DNA of 64,000 bases from Bowmanella denitrificans (GTDB lineage Bacteria; Pseudomonadota; Gammaproteobacteria; Enterobacterales; Alteromonadaceae). The stretch lies in contig NZ_PEBU01000015.1 in assembly GCF_002887595.1 (NCBI RefSeq), forward strand, positions 82,779 through 146,778. Direction: 5' to 3'. The translations under genes and the position numbers were made by a program. Positions 46,419 to 56,900 of this stretch are shown here, in pieces; position 1 is the stretch's first letter, and each line of letters opens with the position of its first letter. Under the pieces are notes generated by a model that was not told the origin of the DNA, searched no databases, and saw only the letters and a list, made by a program, of their open reading frames with translations.

Positions 46419-46880
46419 TTACATAAACTTATCAACTTCTATTTCGTCTATTTTCCAGTCGCCGCTGATTTTAATCAGGTTAACGGTGCGCAGGTCCTCT
46501 TTTTTGTCACCATGATCGGTACCGGTGAAAAAGATGACTACGCTGGCTTTATCGGCAAACTCCGAACGCATCCTGTTGTTGCCGGAGTCCACCATCATTT
46601 CAACCTTTTCATAGGTCAGATTCAGTACATGGCGCTGAAAGTTACGATTGGTTTTGTAGTTGCGGATCAGTCGGGCCATTTTCGGTGAACTGATGCGTAG
46701 CACGTCTTCCATGCTTTCGTCATGGTAAACATGGTCAAAGAACTCGATGGCGGTGTACTCCGGTGTACCGGATTCCATCATGCCATAGCGGCCCACACCT
46801 TCGCGTTTTTCAGCCTTATCACAGGCCGTCAGCAGTAACGTGGCGGCGCTTAGCACAATTATTAGCAGGTGTTTGTACAT
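46419..46880 (-). CDS. Putative lipoprotein of unknown function
   Basis: 153 residues from ATG 46880. Lipobox LTAC near residue 20, then a mixed alpha/beta domain (TPEYTAIEFFDHVYHDESMED ... VNLIKISGDWKIDEIEVD) reminiscent of NTF2-like/DUF4878 lipoproteins, split as TPEYTAIEFFDHVYH and LIKISGDWKIDEIE. The family assignment is tentative. Downstream of the cysK terminators on the same strand. Confidence 0.75.
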   Translation of the reverse strand: MYKHLLIIVLSAATLLLTACDKAEKREGVGRYGMMESGTPEYTAIEFFDHVYHDESMEDVLRISSPKMARLIRNYKTNRNFQRHVLNLTYEKVEMMVDSGNNRMRSEFADKASVVIFFTGTDHGDKKEDLRTVNLIKISGDWKIDEIEVDKFM

Positions 46881-46960
46881 CGTTATATTAATTTTTGACC
46901 CTGATGAGTCAAAGTCTGCAAGCAACGGCTAAAAAAGTAAAGCAGCCATCTTTCAGAAAT

Positions 46961-47022
46961 AAAAAAGGCGCCCAGAGGCGCCGTAGTGACCATTGACCTT
47001 TTAAATAAGGTCAATGGTCACT
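46961..47022 (-). terminator. Two tandem hairpins downstream of cysK
   Basis: Nearest the gene is a perfect 16-bp stem (46985-47000 with 47007-47022, loop TTAAAT). Beyond it GGCGCC / GGCGCC (46967-46982) is followed on the minus strand by TTTTTT, a standard terminator. Confidence 0.8.
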
Positions 47023-47036
47023 AAAGGGAGACGGAA

Positions 47037-48002
47037 TTACTGTTCCAGTTCGGCGTCGGTAAAGGCACCGGCAAACAGCGGGCTGGACAGGTAACGCTCG
47101 GCGGAGCTTGGCAGGATCACCACAATGGTTTTATCGGCGTTTTCAGGTTTCTCAGCCAGACGCTTAGCCGCAACCACAGCGGCACCGGATGAAATACCGG
47201 CCAGAATTCCTTCTTCGCGCATCAGACGGTGGGCCATTTCCATGGCTTCGTCATTGCCAACCTGTTCAACCTGATCCACCAAGGCCAGATCCAGGTTGCC
47301 CGGAATAAAACCTGCGCCTATACCCTGAATCTTGTGTGGCCCTGGGGTGAGCTCCTGACCAGCTTTGGCCTGGCTTATCACAGGGGAGTCGGTTGGCTCC
47401 ACCGCCACAGACAAAATAGCTTTACCTCGGGTGTTTTTAAGGTAACGGCTTACACCGGTAATCGTGCCACCGGTACCCACACCTGCGACAAAAATATCGA
47501 CCTGACCGTCAGTGCCTTCCCAGATTTCCGGGCCGGTGGTTTTTTCATGCACTTCTGGGTTGGCCGGGTTGTCGAACTGTTGCAGCATCACATATTTGGA
47601 TGGATCGGAATCAACAATTTCCTGCGCTTTGGCAATAGCGCCTTTCATGCCCTTAGGGCCTTCGGTCAGCACCAGGTTAGCACCTAAGGCCTTAAGCAGT
47701 TTGCGACGCTCCAGACTCATGGTACTAGGCATGGTCAGGGTCAGTTTATAACCGCGGGAGGCAGCCACAAAGGCCAGGGCAATCCCGGTATTGCCACTGG
47801 TGGGCTCAACCAGTTCTTTGTCTTTGGTCAGCACACCGCGTTTTTCTGCATCCCACACCATATTGGCACCAATACGGCATTTTACGCTGAAGCTGGGGTT
47901 GCGGGCTTCAATCTTGGCGTACACCTTGCCGCCAGTTACCCGGTTAAGCTTAACCAGTGGGGTATTGCCGATGGACTCGGAATTGTCTTTAAATACTTGC
48001 AT
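47037..48002 (-). CDS. cysK: Cysteine synthase (O-acetylserine sulfhydrylase A)
   Basis: 321-residue fold-type II PLP enzyme that makes cysteine from O-acetylserine and sulfide. PLP lysine K41 in [11 protein letters not shown], the substrate loop [11 protein letters not shown], the phosphate-binding GTGGTITGV, and the C-terminal part typical of CysK. Well-separated promoter region divergent from the MoxR operon. Confidence 0.96.
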   Translation of the reverse strand: MQVFKDNSESIGNTPLVKLNRVTGGKVYAKIEARNPSFSVKCRIGANMVWDAEKRGVLTKDKELVEPTSGNTGIALAFVAASRGYKLTLTMPSTMSLERRKLLKALGANLVLTEGPKGMKGAIAKAQEIVDSDPSKYVMLQQFDNPANPEVHEKTTGPEIWEGTDGQVDIFVAGVGTGGTITGVSRYLKNTRGKAILSVAVEPTDSPVISQAKAGQELTPGPHKIQGIGAGFIPGNLDLALVDQVEQVGNDEAMEMAHRLMREEGILAGISSGAAVVAAKRLAEKPENADKTIVVILPSSAERYLSSPLFAGAFTDAELEQ

Positions 48003-48124
48003 GGTGATTCCTTGCTTAAAGAACAGCGCCAGGCACTATTCTGGAATTTCTGGCCCCAAGATGGGGAATGTTTACTAGATTAAGGCTCTGGCACTAAAAA
48101 CAAACTGCTTTTTCGCTATATGAT

Positions 48125-48142
48125 ATTGTGAATATTCACAAT
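48125..48142. promoter_or_regulatory. Perfect 18-bp palindrome before the MoxR operon
   Basis: ATTGTGAATATTCACAAT is identical to its reverse complement. It ends 16 bases before ATG 48159, so a bound protein would block transcription or its start. It resembles a CRP site (TGTGA/TCACA) but has a 4-base rather than 6-base spacer. Confidence 0.6.
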
Positions 48143-48158
48143 CCAATAAAGGTAGTCC

Positions 48159-48995
48159 ATGTCCTTTACCGGTACAGACCAATATATCGCCAGTAAGGAA
48201 CTGCAACTGGCTGTTAATGCCGCCATCCGTCTTGAACGTCCGCTTTTGATTAAAGGGGAACCGGGTACAGGTAAAACCCTGCTGGCCGAGGAAGTGGCTA
48301 AAAGTCTGGATACGCCCTTATATGCCTGGCACATCAAGTCCACCACCAAAGCCCAACAAGGGCTGTACGAATATGATGCCGTATCGCGCTTGCGTGACTC
48401 GCAATTAGGTGACGCCAAAGTACAGGATATTGGTAACTACATTGTCAAGGGCAAGCTCTGGCAGGTTTTCGAAGCGCCGAAACGGCCGGTACTGCTGATT
48501 GATGAAATCGATAAGGCGGATATTGAGTTTCCCAACGACCTGCTTCTGGAGCTGGATCGTATGGAATTCCATGTGTATGAAACCCGCCAGACCATTAAGG
48601 CAGCGCAGCGTCCGGTGGTGATCATTACCTCCAACAATGAAAAAGAGCTGCCGGATGCCTTTTTACGCCGCTGTTTCTTTCATTACATCCGCTTTCCTGA
48701 TGCAGACGAAATGCGTCGTATTGTGGAGGTGCACTTTCCGAAACTTAAACAAGCCCTGCTTAGCCAGGCGCTGGAGACATTTTTTAATCTTCGCGAAATA
48801 CCCGGACTAAAGAAAAAGCCGTCCACCTCGGAGCTGATCGACTGGCTTAAATTGTTGGTGGCCGAAGACATTCCAGCCGAAGCCCTGCGAAGTAAAGACA
48901 ACAAGCAGGCGATTCCGCCGTTGTATGGTGCGCTGCTGAAGAACGAACAGGATATCCACCTGTTTGAAAAGCTGGCATTTATGGCCAGACGCTGA
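48159..48995 (+). CDS. MoxR-family AAA+ ATPase
   Basis: 278 residues. Walker A GEPGTGKT (33-40), Walker B LLIDEIDKAD, sensor 1 ITSNNEKELPDAFLRRC and a helical C-terminal lid. MoxR ATPases act as chaperones with VWA-domain partners; the next gene, overlapping by one base, encodes such a partner. First gene of the MoxR-VWA-RDD run. Confidence 0.94.
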   Translation: MSFTGTDQYIASKELQLAVNAAIRLERPLLIKGEPGTGKTLLAEEVAKSLDTPLYAWHIKSTTKAQQGLYEYDAVSRLRDSQLGDAKVQDIGNYIVKGKLWQVFEAPKRPVLLIDEIDKADIEFPNDLLLELDRMEFHVYETRQTIKAAQRPVVIITSNNEKELPDAFLRRCFFHYIRFPDADEMRRIVEVHFPKLKQALLSQALETFFNLREIPGLKKKPSTSELIDWLKLLVAEDIPAEALRSKDNKQAIPPLYGALLKNEQDIHLFEKLAFMARR

Positions 48996-50170
48996 TGCTG
49001 GTTGGGTTCTTCTTCCGTTTGCGCCAGCATGGTCTGCCCGTCAGTCTGCGTGAACTGCTGGACCTGCTTGGAGCTTTGCAGCAAGGTCTGGTGTTTGCCG
49101 ATATGCAGGCGTTTTATTATTTGTCCCGCACTGTGCTGGTGAAGGACGAAAGCCAGTACGATAAATTTGACCGCGCATTTGCCGACTATTTTAACGGGGT
49201 GCAAAGCCTGGATTTGTTCGCGGACATTCCCGACGACTGGCTTCGTAGGGAAATAAACCGGCACTTCAGTGAAGAAGAAAAACGCCGGATCCAGGCCCTG
49301 GGCGGGTTGGAAAAATTGATGGAAACCCTGCGTGAGCGCTTGCAAGAGCAGCAAAAACGCCACCAGGGCGGCAATAAGTGGATAGGTACCGGCGGCACAT
49401 CGCCTTTTGGTGCCTATGGCTATAACCCTGAAGGAGTGCGAATCGGCCAGGACGGCAATCGTCAGTTCAGCGCGGTGAAAGTCTGGGACAAACGTGAATT
49501 TGCTAATCTGGATGCGGATGTAGAACTTGGCACCCGCAATCTTAAAATCGCCCTGCGTAAGTTACGCCAGTTTGCCAGGGTGGGGGCCAGCGAAGAGTTG
49601 GATCTACCTCAGACTATAGCGGCTACGGCAAAAAATGCCGGCATGCTCGACTTACATATGCAGCCGCTACGGCACAACAGTATCAAGTTACTGATGTTTT
49701 TTGATGTCGGCGGCTCAATGGACATGCACGTGCAGGCTTGTGAAGAACTGTTTTCGGCGGCCAGAAGCGAGTTTAAACATCTTGAGTATTTTTACTTTCA
49801 TAACTGCGTTTATGAAGGGGTGTGGCAGGATAACCGCCGACGCGACGAACGTCTGCCGGTCTGGGATATCATGCACAAATATGCGGCGGACTATAAAGTG
49901 ATTTTTGTCGGGGATGCGGCCATGGGGCCTTATGAAATTACCTATCCCGGCGGCAGTGTTGAACACTGGAACGAAGAACCGGGAGCACTGTGGCTGCAAC
50001 GCCTGCTGGGGCATTTTCGTCACAGCGTGTGGTTGTGCCCCAATCCCCAACAACAATGGCATTATTATGCCTCGGTGAATATTATCCGCCAACTAATGGA
50101 ACAGCGATTCTATCCCATGACCTTACAAGGCATTACCGACGCCATTAAAAAATTGCAGGAAAAACAATAA
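48995..50170 (+). CDS. VWA-domain protein, CoxE-like
   Basis: 391 residues. N-terminal helical part with a charged coiled region (about 90-130), then a von Willebrand A domain whose metal site begins D237 in FFDVGGSMDMH; the third position is Gly instead of the usual Ser (DxGxS), common in this CoxE-like group. It is the expected target or adaptor of the MoxR ATPase. ATG 48995 overlaps the preceding stop codon by one base and its own stop overlaps the next start. Confidence 0.91.
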   Translation: MLVGFFFRLRQHGLPVSLRELLDLLGALQQGLVFADMQAFYYLSRTVLVKDESQYDKFDRAFADYFNGVQSLDLFADIPDDWLRREINRHFSEEEKRRIQALGGLEKLMETLRERLQEQQKRHQGGNKWIGTGGTSPFGAYGYNPEGVRIGQDGNRQFSAVKVWDKREFANLDADVELGTRNLKIALRKLRQFARVGASEELDLPQTIAATAKNAGMLDLHMQPLRHNSIKLLMFFDVGGSMDMHVQACEELFSAARSEFKHLEYFYFHNCVYEGVWQDNRRRDERLPVWDIMHKYAADYKVIFVGDAAMGPYEITYPGGSVEHWNEEPGALWLQRLLGHFRHSVWLCPNPQQQWHYYASVNIIRQLMEQRFYPMTLQGITDAIKKLQEKQ

Positions 50171-51321
50171 TGACGCAAGGCGCACAACATACACAGTTAA
50201 CCCAGAATGAAACCCGTGAAATCATTACCCCATATGCTTTTAAGGTGGCAGATGACTTGCTGGGCACGGCGCTGGCCAGCCCGATGCGCCGCGGCATCGC
50301 TATTTTGCTGGATTTACTGATTATTGTGTTGCTCACCGGCGTGGACAGTATGATTCTCGCTGCCTTGTTCTGTTGGATGTTCTGGCGAGCTTCTAATAAG
50401 CTGCATGCCCGCCAGCCGGAAAAAAAACGCAGTAACCTAGCATTGCGTATTGCCTCGGTGTCGATGCTGTTTATTTTTGCCATCGGCCTGATTGAGGTGT
50501 TAAAGCCTGAATCGGAGTTCGCTTCTGATGACCAGGAAATCAGCGCGGAGCAAGGATTGGTGGTGGTGGCTCTGACTGCCAAACACCTGGGAAATATTGG
50601 TTCGCTGCAACGTGAGATTGCCAGTGGTGCCTGCCAGCCAGCGCTGGATTGCTGGACGCCCGCTGGGCAGAGCCTGGTAGATGATCTGGCCAAGGCCAGT
50701 TTGCCCAAGCAGAGCGCAAAGGAGCTGATCAAGGAGTTTGTCAGAGCCACCACTGATAGTCTGGATAAAATTCAGCGTGATGCCCTGAAAGAAGACCTGA
50801 TAGCCCGCTACCAAACGCTTGAAGTAGTGCAACCTGAGTCGCCGCCCAAGACTGAAAATCTACCCCCTGTTGTCACGCCGCAGCCAGATAAGGAAAAAAA
50901 TACAGACAGTGATTTTAGTCTTATCACCTTGGCTAAAACACTGGCCGAAGACCTTGGATTGGGCTTTGGCTGGGCGGCGTTTTATTTCTCGGTATTTACC
51001 GCCTGGTGGCAAGGGCAAACCCCGGCCAAGCGTTTACTGGGTATCAAGGTTATAAAACTTGATGGCAGCAGCCTTAACCTGTGGGAAAGCTTTGGCCGCT
51101 ATGGTGGCTATGGCGCCGGTGTTGCTACCGGCTTGCTGGGTTTTTTGCAAATTTATTGGGATGCCAACCGCCAGGCTATTCAGGACAAGATTTCTGAAAC
51201 CCTGGTGATTGATCTGAAAAAACCGAAAGTTGCGCTTAGCGGGCAACAAGTAGCTACACTGGAACAACAAGCGGAGCAAGCCAAACTGCCCGCGCAACCT
51301 CAACCCATCACAAAGGGATAA
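50170..51321 (+). CDS. RDD-family membrane protein
   Basis: 383 residues. The RDD domain is split: a first helix with SPMRRGIAILLDLLIIVLL (about 37-56) and second/third helices around 265-330 with TPAKRLLGIKVIKLDG, separated by an unusual insert of about 170 residues containing two cysteines (SGACQPALDCWTP) and a Pro-rich linker. It overlaps the VWA gene by one base. Role unknown. Confidence 0.82.
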   Translation: MTQGAQHTQLTQNETREIITPYAFKVADDLLGTALASPMRRGIAILLDLLIIVLLTGVDSMILAALFCWMFWRASNKLHARQPEKKRSNLALRIASVSMLFIFAIGLIEVLKPESEFASDDQEISAEQGLVVVALTAKHLGNIGSLQREIASGACQPALDCWTPAGQSLVDDLAKASLPKQSAKELIKEFVRATTDSLDKIQRDALKEDLIARYQTLEVVQPESPPKTENLPPVVTPQPDKEKNTDSDFSLITLAKTLAEDLGLGFGWAAFYFSVFTAWWQGQTPAKRLLGIKVIKLDGSSLNLWESFGRYGGYGAGVATGLLGFLQIYWDANRQAIQDKISETLVIDLKKPKVALSGQQVATLEQQAEQAKLPAQPQPITKG

Positions 51322-51326
51322 TTTCG

Positions 51327-52109
51327 ATGAAGAGTAAGTTGAATCTGATCCTGGCCGGCATTGTTGCCAGCAGCACGACAGCCACCGCCGATACCTTGAT
51401 CACCTCTGTGGATCAGGATGGCGCAACCACCAGGATCTACGTATCAGCGGGGAAAACCGGTGCGGTAAATGAAAGTGGCCAGACCGATTTTATTTACGAC
51501 GGCAACAAAGGCGAAATGATTGCTCTGAACCATGAGGAAAAGGGCTATCTACAAATGGACGAACAAGCGATGGCCAAAATGGCCAGTGGGCTTAACCAGA
51601 TGCAGCAACAAATGATGAGTATGATGCAGGAGCAGATGGCCGATATGAGTCCCGAAGAGCGCGAGCAAATGCGCCAGATGATGGGCAGCATGATGCCGGG
51701 CATGGACAACAAAAAAGAAGCATTGCGTATCGATGAAACGGGCAAGTCAGACAAAGTCAACGAGCATAGCTGCAAGTGGGTCAGCGTATATAACGACAAG
51801 ACCTTGCTGAGCGAAGCCTGTGTGGTGACATTATCGAACCTTGATATCGACAAGGACGATTTTGAGACCCTGTCTGCCTTTTTGAATAAAATGAGTCAGT
51901 TTGCCGGCCAGTTTGGCGCCCAGGATGAGATGATGCTGAATCAGCATTTATTTGCCAACAAGCTGTTGCCAGTGCAAATCAGGGAACATGGTGAAGAGGG
52001 CGCGCAAACCACCACGCTTAGCTTTAAGAAACAGGCGGTGTCTGCCAATATTTTTCAGATCCCAGCGGGGTATACGTTGCAGCAGATGCCTGCCATGCCA
52101 GAGTATTAG
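51327..52109 (+). CDS. Exported protein, DUF4412-like
   Basis: 260 residues. Signal peptide (about 1-22), then a beta-rich start (TRIYVSAGKTGAVN) and a striking Met/Gln-rich segment at about 84-125 (AKMASGLNQMQQQMMSMMQ). Two cysteines (HSCKWVSV, SEACVVTL). Similar Met-rich exported proteins are grouped as DUF4412; I hold this loosely. It starts 5 bases after the RDD gene and is probably in that operon. Confidence 0.75.
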   Translation: MKSKLNLILAGIVASSTTATADTLITSVDQDGATTRIYVSAGKTGAVNESGQTDFIYDGNKGEMIALNHEEKGYLQMDEQAMAKMASGLNQMQQQMMSMMQEQMADMSPEEREQMRQMMGSMMPGMDNKKEALRIDETGKSDKVNEHSCKWVSVYNDKTLLSEACVVTLSNLDIDKDDFETLSAFLNKMSQFAGQFGAQDEMMLNQHLFANKLLPVQIREHGEEGAQTTTLSFKKQAVSANIFQIPAGYTLQQMPAMPEY

Positions 52110-52221
52110 CGGCTAAATAAGGCAAACGGCTGCAGGATTGCGGCCAATGCTGGCTGACCAAACAAGCAGACCTGCTACCATCGACAGTTGAACATCCACC
52201 CTATAGACAATAAGAAAGCTT

Positions 52222-53745
52222 ATGTTAGTGACAAGACAAATCGCCAAGCCACCTCTGTTGCTGCTGGCGCTGATTTTCAGCCTGTTTGCCCAGGCGAATA
52301 GCCGCGACATTGAAGTGGACCATAAAGTGGTCACTGAGCATAAAACCCTGATTGAAGGGCAGCGGGTGAGTTACTCTGCAACCACCGGCACGCAACCTGT
52401 GTGGGACAACGAAGGCAAAGCCATTGCCAGCTTGTTTTATACCTATTATCAGCGCACGGATATCAAGGACCAAAGCAGCCGGCCATTGGTGATTTCGTTT
52501 AATGGTGGCCCCGGCTCCGCGTCGGTGTGGATGCACATTGCCTATACCGGCCCGCGCATCCTGAAAATTGATGACGAAGGCTACCCGGTGCAACCCTATG
52601 GTATCGATAGCAACCCCTATTCGATTCTGGATGTTGCTGACATTGTGTTTGTTAACCCGGTCAATACCGGCTATAGCCGTGTGCTGAAGAATGCCGAGGG
52701 TAAATTACCGCCTAAAGATAAGCAGCAGGAGCAGTTTTTTGGTGTCAATGCCGACATCAAATACCTGGCGGAATGGGTCAATACCTTTGTCAGTCGCAAT
52801 AACCGCTGGCTGTCGCCTAAATTTTTAATTGGTGAAAGCTATGGTACCACCCGGGTATCCGGCCTGGCACTGGAGCTACAAAATAGCCAGTGGATGTACC
52901 TCAATGGCGTGATTCTGGTGTCTCCCACCGATATCGGCATTGAACGAAACGGTCCGGTAAAAGCCGCCAATCGCTTACCTTACTTTGCCGCCACCGCCTG
53001 GCATCATGGCAAGCTGGACAAAGAACTTCAGGCGCTGGATTTAGAAGCGCTACTGCCGCAGGTGGAAGAATTTACCCTTAACCGCTTGATCCCAGCCCTG
53101 GCCAAAGGTGGTTTTATTGATGCACAGGAAAAAGCCGCGATTATCAGTCAAATGGCCCGTTATTCCGGCTTAAGTGAACAGGTTATCGCGCAAAGCAATC
53201 TGGATGTCAGCACCGCGTTTTTCTGGAAAGAACTGCTGCGTAATGAAAGCAAAACCCTGGGGCGCCTGGACAGTCGCTATCTGGGCATTGATGCCAAGGA
53301 TGTGGGCGACAAGCCCGACTACTGGGCAGAACTGACGTCCTGGCTGCACTCTTTTACCCCCGCCATAAATTACTATCTGCGCGAGGAACTCAATTATAAA
53401 ACCGACATTAAATACAATATGTTCGGTCCGGTGCATCCCTGGGATCGCAGTGACAACAAAACCGGCGAGAACCTTCGTCAGGCCATGGCGCAAAACCCCT
53501 ACCTGAAAGTGCTGATCCAATCCGGCTACTATGACGGCGCCACCAACTATTTTGATGCCAAATACAATATGTGGCACCTGGACCCCAGCGGCAGAATGAA
53601 GCAGCGCCTGAGTTTTAAGGGCTATCGCAGTGGTCATATGATGTATTTGCGCCGCGAAGACCTGAAAGCCTCTAACCAGGATCTTCGCGAATTTATCCGC
53701 GCCGCCTTGCCAGCCAAGGAACAACCGGCGCGTTATCCCAGATAA
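52222..53745 (+). CDS. S10 family serine carboxypeptidase
   Basis: 507 residues, exported (signal peptide about 1-24). Catalytic Ser206 in IGESYGTTR, oxyanion-region motif ISFNGGPGSASVW, and the C-terminal His in YRSGHMMYLR. It removes C-terminal residues from peptides, probably in the periplasm. It is separated from the previous gene by about 110 bases and has its own terminator. Confidence 0.92.
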   Translation: MLVTRQIAKPPLLLLALIFSLFAQANSRDIEVDHKVVTEHKTLIEGQRVSYSATTGTQPVWDNEGKAIASLFYTYYQRTDIKDQSSRPLVISFNGGPGSASVWMHIAYTGPRILKIDDEGYPVQPYGIDSNPYSILDVADIVFVNPVNTGYSRVLKNAEGKLPPKDKQQEQFFGVNADIKYLAEWVNTFVSRNNRWLSPKFLIGESYGTTRVSGLALELQNSQWMYLNGVILVSPTDIGIERNGPVKAANRLPYFAATAWHHGKLDKELQALDLEALLPQVEEFTLNRLIPALAKGGFIDAQEKAAIISQMARYSGLSEQVIAQSNLDVSTAFFWKELLRNESKTLGRLDSRYLGIDAKDVGDKPDYWAELTSWLHSFTPAINYYLREELNYKTDIKYNMFGPVHPWDRSDNKTGENLRQAMAQNPYLKVLIQSGYYDGATNYFDAKYNMWHLDPSGRMKQRLSFKGYRSGHMMYLRREDLKASNQDLREFIRAALPAKEQPARYPR

Positions 53746-53765
53746 GATTCCACTTTTATTCATTC

Positions 53766-53790
53766 GCCCCGTTTTATCGGGGCTTTTTTA
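53766..53790 (+). terminator. Terminator downstream of the S10 peptidase gene
   Basis: Stem GCCCCG / CGGGGC followed by T6. Confidence 0.85.
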
Positions 53791-53944
53791 TACCTTTTGC
53801 TTGCAACAGACATTATTAGCGCACATAAGGTATTAACTGGTATATCCAAAAACTGATGTTTGGCTCTTATCTGTGATGTGGCTACATTGTAAGCTATAGC
53901 GCCTTTAGTCTTGTCAGGATAAGCCGGCTGCAGCCGGACCAAAT

Positions 53945-56900
53945 ATGCTAACTCATTCAGCCACGCGTGTTGTGCTTTGCAGCCTGTTGTTCAGTCCGTT
54001 TTCTTATGCAGGCATAGCTTTGGTACATAAGCTGGATGCCCAGATTATTGTCGCAGCCTTTTGTGCTGTGCTGTTGCTTTCAATCGGTATTTGGCTATGG
54101 CTGAGGACCAGGGTAAAGCGTCAGCAAAGCCAAATCGAGCAACTGAGTGAACAAACTCAGAACAAACAAGCACTATTGGATGGTTTTAATCTGGGTATGC
54201 TGCACCTGGATGAACAAGGCTGCATCCTTTATATCAACCGTATCGCGGCATTCTGGCTGGGTAGTAAGGCTCAGGATCTGACCGGCAAATTACTGAGTAA
54301 TGTCTTGCAGGGGGACGCGGCGGACAAGTTGCTGGGTGCACTGAGCAGTCTGGTGGATTGCAAAACCCAGTGGTACTGCGAAAAACATCAGCGCCATATA
54401 TTATTGGGCGCCCACCCCCTGGCGAAACCCAAAGACCAGCTGGCAATGGTAGTAACACTGCAGGACATTACCTATTACCAGGCACAGATTGATACACAGC
54501 AAAGGCAGTGGCAGGTCAGTTGTGAACTCAACCAGCGAGCCGGCATCGGCAAGCTGGATATCAATCTTAAGGAAAAGCTGGTCAGGCTCGACAAGCAGAT
54601 GATGACATGGTTGGCGCTTACCGACCCGGAACAAAGTCTGGACAGCTTTAGAAGCAAGCTGGACAGCAGTGACTGGGCAAACTGGCAGATAGCTTTGGAA
54701 CAGGGTGGTGAACAGGGGCAACTGTCGCTTAGCGGCGTGCTGGCGAGTCAGTCCGGACCGCTACCGGTTACGCTGTTAGGGCAAGTGGTCAAATGGGATA
54801 GCGAGCACAAACCACTGAATATTCATCTGCAGGTTAGCGACCAGCTCGCCTTTGAACAAGCTAAGCAACAGCTAAAAGCCGCCAGAAACCAGTTTAAGGC
54901 CTTGCTCGGGGCGTCTGCGCAGCCCTTATATCTGTTGGATAGCCGAGGCTGTTTCAGCGACTGCAACCTGGCTTTTCAACGTTTGTTTGGTATTAATCAA
55001 ATGCAGGTGCAGGGCAAAACCCCCGCCGAGGCAGGGCTGTTTGACGAGGCCATTAACACCTGGCAGCAAAGCAGCGATCTGGCCTTGTCATCGATGGTCG
55101 GGCAGGGCCGCGAGTTCAATCTGACACTCAAAGACGGTAAGGCACATCCGCTGCGTTTTCGCTTGCAGCCACTAAAGGACAGCGAGGGTAATAGTGGTGG
55201 TTTACTGGGCCAGATTGAAGATTTAAGTGAACTGAGGGCCATGCAAGCACAGGTGGAGCATAAACAGCAGCAGCTTGAACAGTTTTTACAGCATTCGCCC
55301 CTGGCGATTGCGCTAATGGACGAAGAAGAACATCTGCGTCAGGCCAATAACCTGATGTTAAAGCGTTTTGGCTATTCAGAGCCGGAGTTAAATAAGCTCA
55401 GCTTATATCAGCTGTTCAGCGAGCCGGGCCAGGCGGCCAGGGCCGCAAAACAATTACAGAAGGGCAATTTAGACAGCTTCCATGCCAGCTTAAAAGACAA
55501 GCAGGGTAAGCTGCATCCCAGCGAAATCTTTGTGCAATCCTTGGGGCAAGGACAACATCTTTGCTGGATTGCAGATGTCAGCGAGAAAGCCTTTCAGCAG
55601 GACAAGTTCGACAATCTGCTTGAACATAGCAGTCTGGCCATGGCGGTGCTCACCGATACGGGCTTTAGCCGTTTAAATCCGGCTGCCTGCGCCTATTTTG
55701 GTATTCAGGATGAACAGCAGTTATTTGGCTTTTACCCCTATTCTGAAGGGCTGAATACCGATGCCGAGGCTGCCGCTAAACTTAAACAAAAACTCGACCA
55801 GCTTAAGCAGGACGGCAAGGCATTATCGCTGGTATGGCAGCATCAACATGGGCATGAAGCCTTGCCTTGTCAGGCCACCTATGTGCCTATGTTTAAAGGT
55901 GGCGTGCTGGATTCGGTACTGTGTATCTGGATGGATATGCGCGCCATTCATCAGGCGGCGGCTGAGCGGCTGGAGGCCATTAACTTGCGCCAGGCAGCCG
56001 AGCGGCAGATGGCCGAGCAACAGCAATTACTGCAAAACAGTCAGGACCAGTTAGCCAGCAAGGCTAAAAGCCTGGTGGACACACAAAGCAAACTGCAAAG
56101 TGCCGAGCAGAACCTGTCGCAACAGCAAAGCCAGCTTAAGGATTTGCAGCAGGCCCATCAGAGCGTGACCGAAAATCTGCAGAAGTTGCAACAGGAATAC
56201 AGCGACAGCCGCGCGCAATTGGCCGACAGTCAGCGCGACAACGCTGAATTGGAAGAACAACTGGCACAGTCCAGCAGTAAAGTCGGCGCGCTGGAGAAGC
56301 AACGTAATGATATTGCCGATGCCTTGCAGCACAGTGAACGACAGTTTCAGCGGGCTCAGCAGCAACTGCGTGCAAGCGAAGAAGCCAGTAATCAGCTTAA
56401 GGCAGAGCAGGGCAATCAGGCCCAGCGTATGCAGCAGTTGGTGGAACAAAACAATAGCCTCAAACAGTCCATGGGCAAAAAAGACCAGCAAATTGCCGAG
56501 GTGAGTGGCCAGATAAGCAGCTTACAATCACAGTTGCTGAGTTCCGCCCAGGCCAGTGAGAGTTTGCGGGAACAGCTGGCGAACCAGCGAAAAGCCAGTG
56601 AGCAGGCTCAGCAACAACACCGGGAAACCGAACAGCGCTGCAGGCTGGCTCAGGCGGAACTGAGTAATAAGCTTCGCCATATAGAGCATTTGCAGTATGA
56701 AATGCAAAAAGTCGAAGAGATGTCGCACCAACAACGCGACGATCTGGAAGAACAACACAAAGCCCTGCAGCAGGAACTGCAAGCCAAGCAGCAACAATTG
56801 CAGGATACTCAGCAAGCCCTGGATGAAACCCGTAAACAGTCAGAGCTGGAGAAACAAGAAAAAGCCGCTAAGCAGGCCGATTTAAACCGCCTGCAACAGG

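Noticed and set aside
48125..48142. Palindrome as a CRP site
   Set aside because: TGTGA and TCACA are separated by 4 bases, not 6, so CRP binding is unlikely; kept as an unknown operator.
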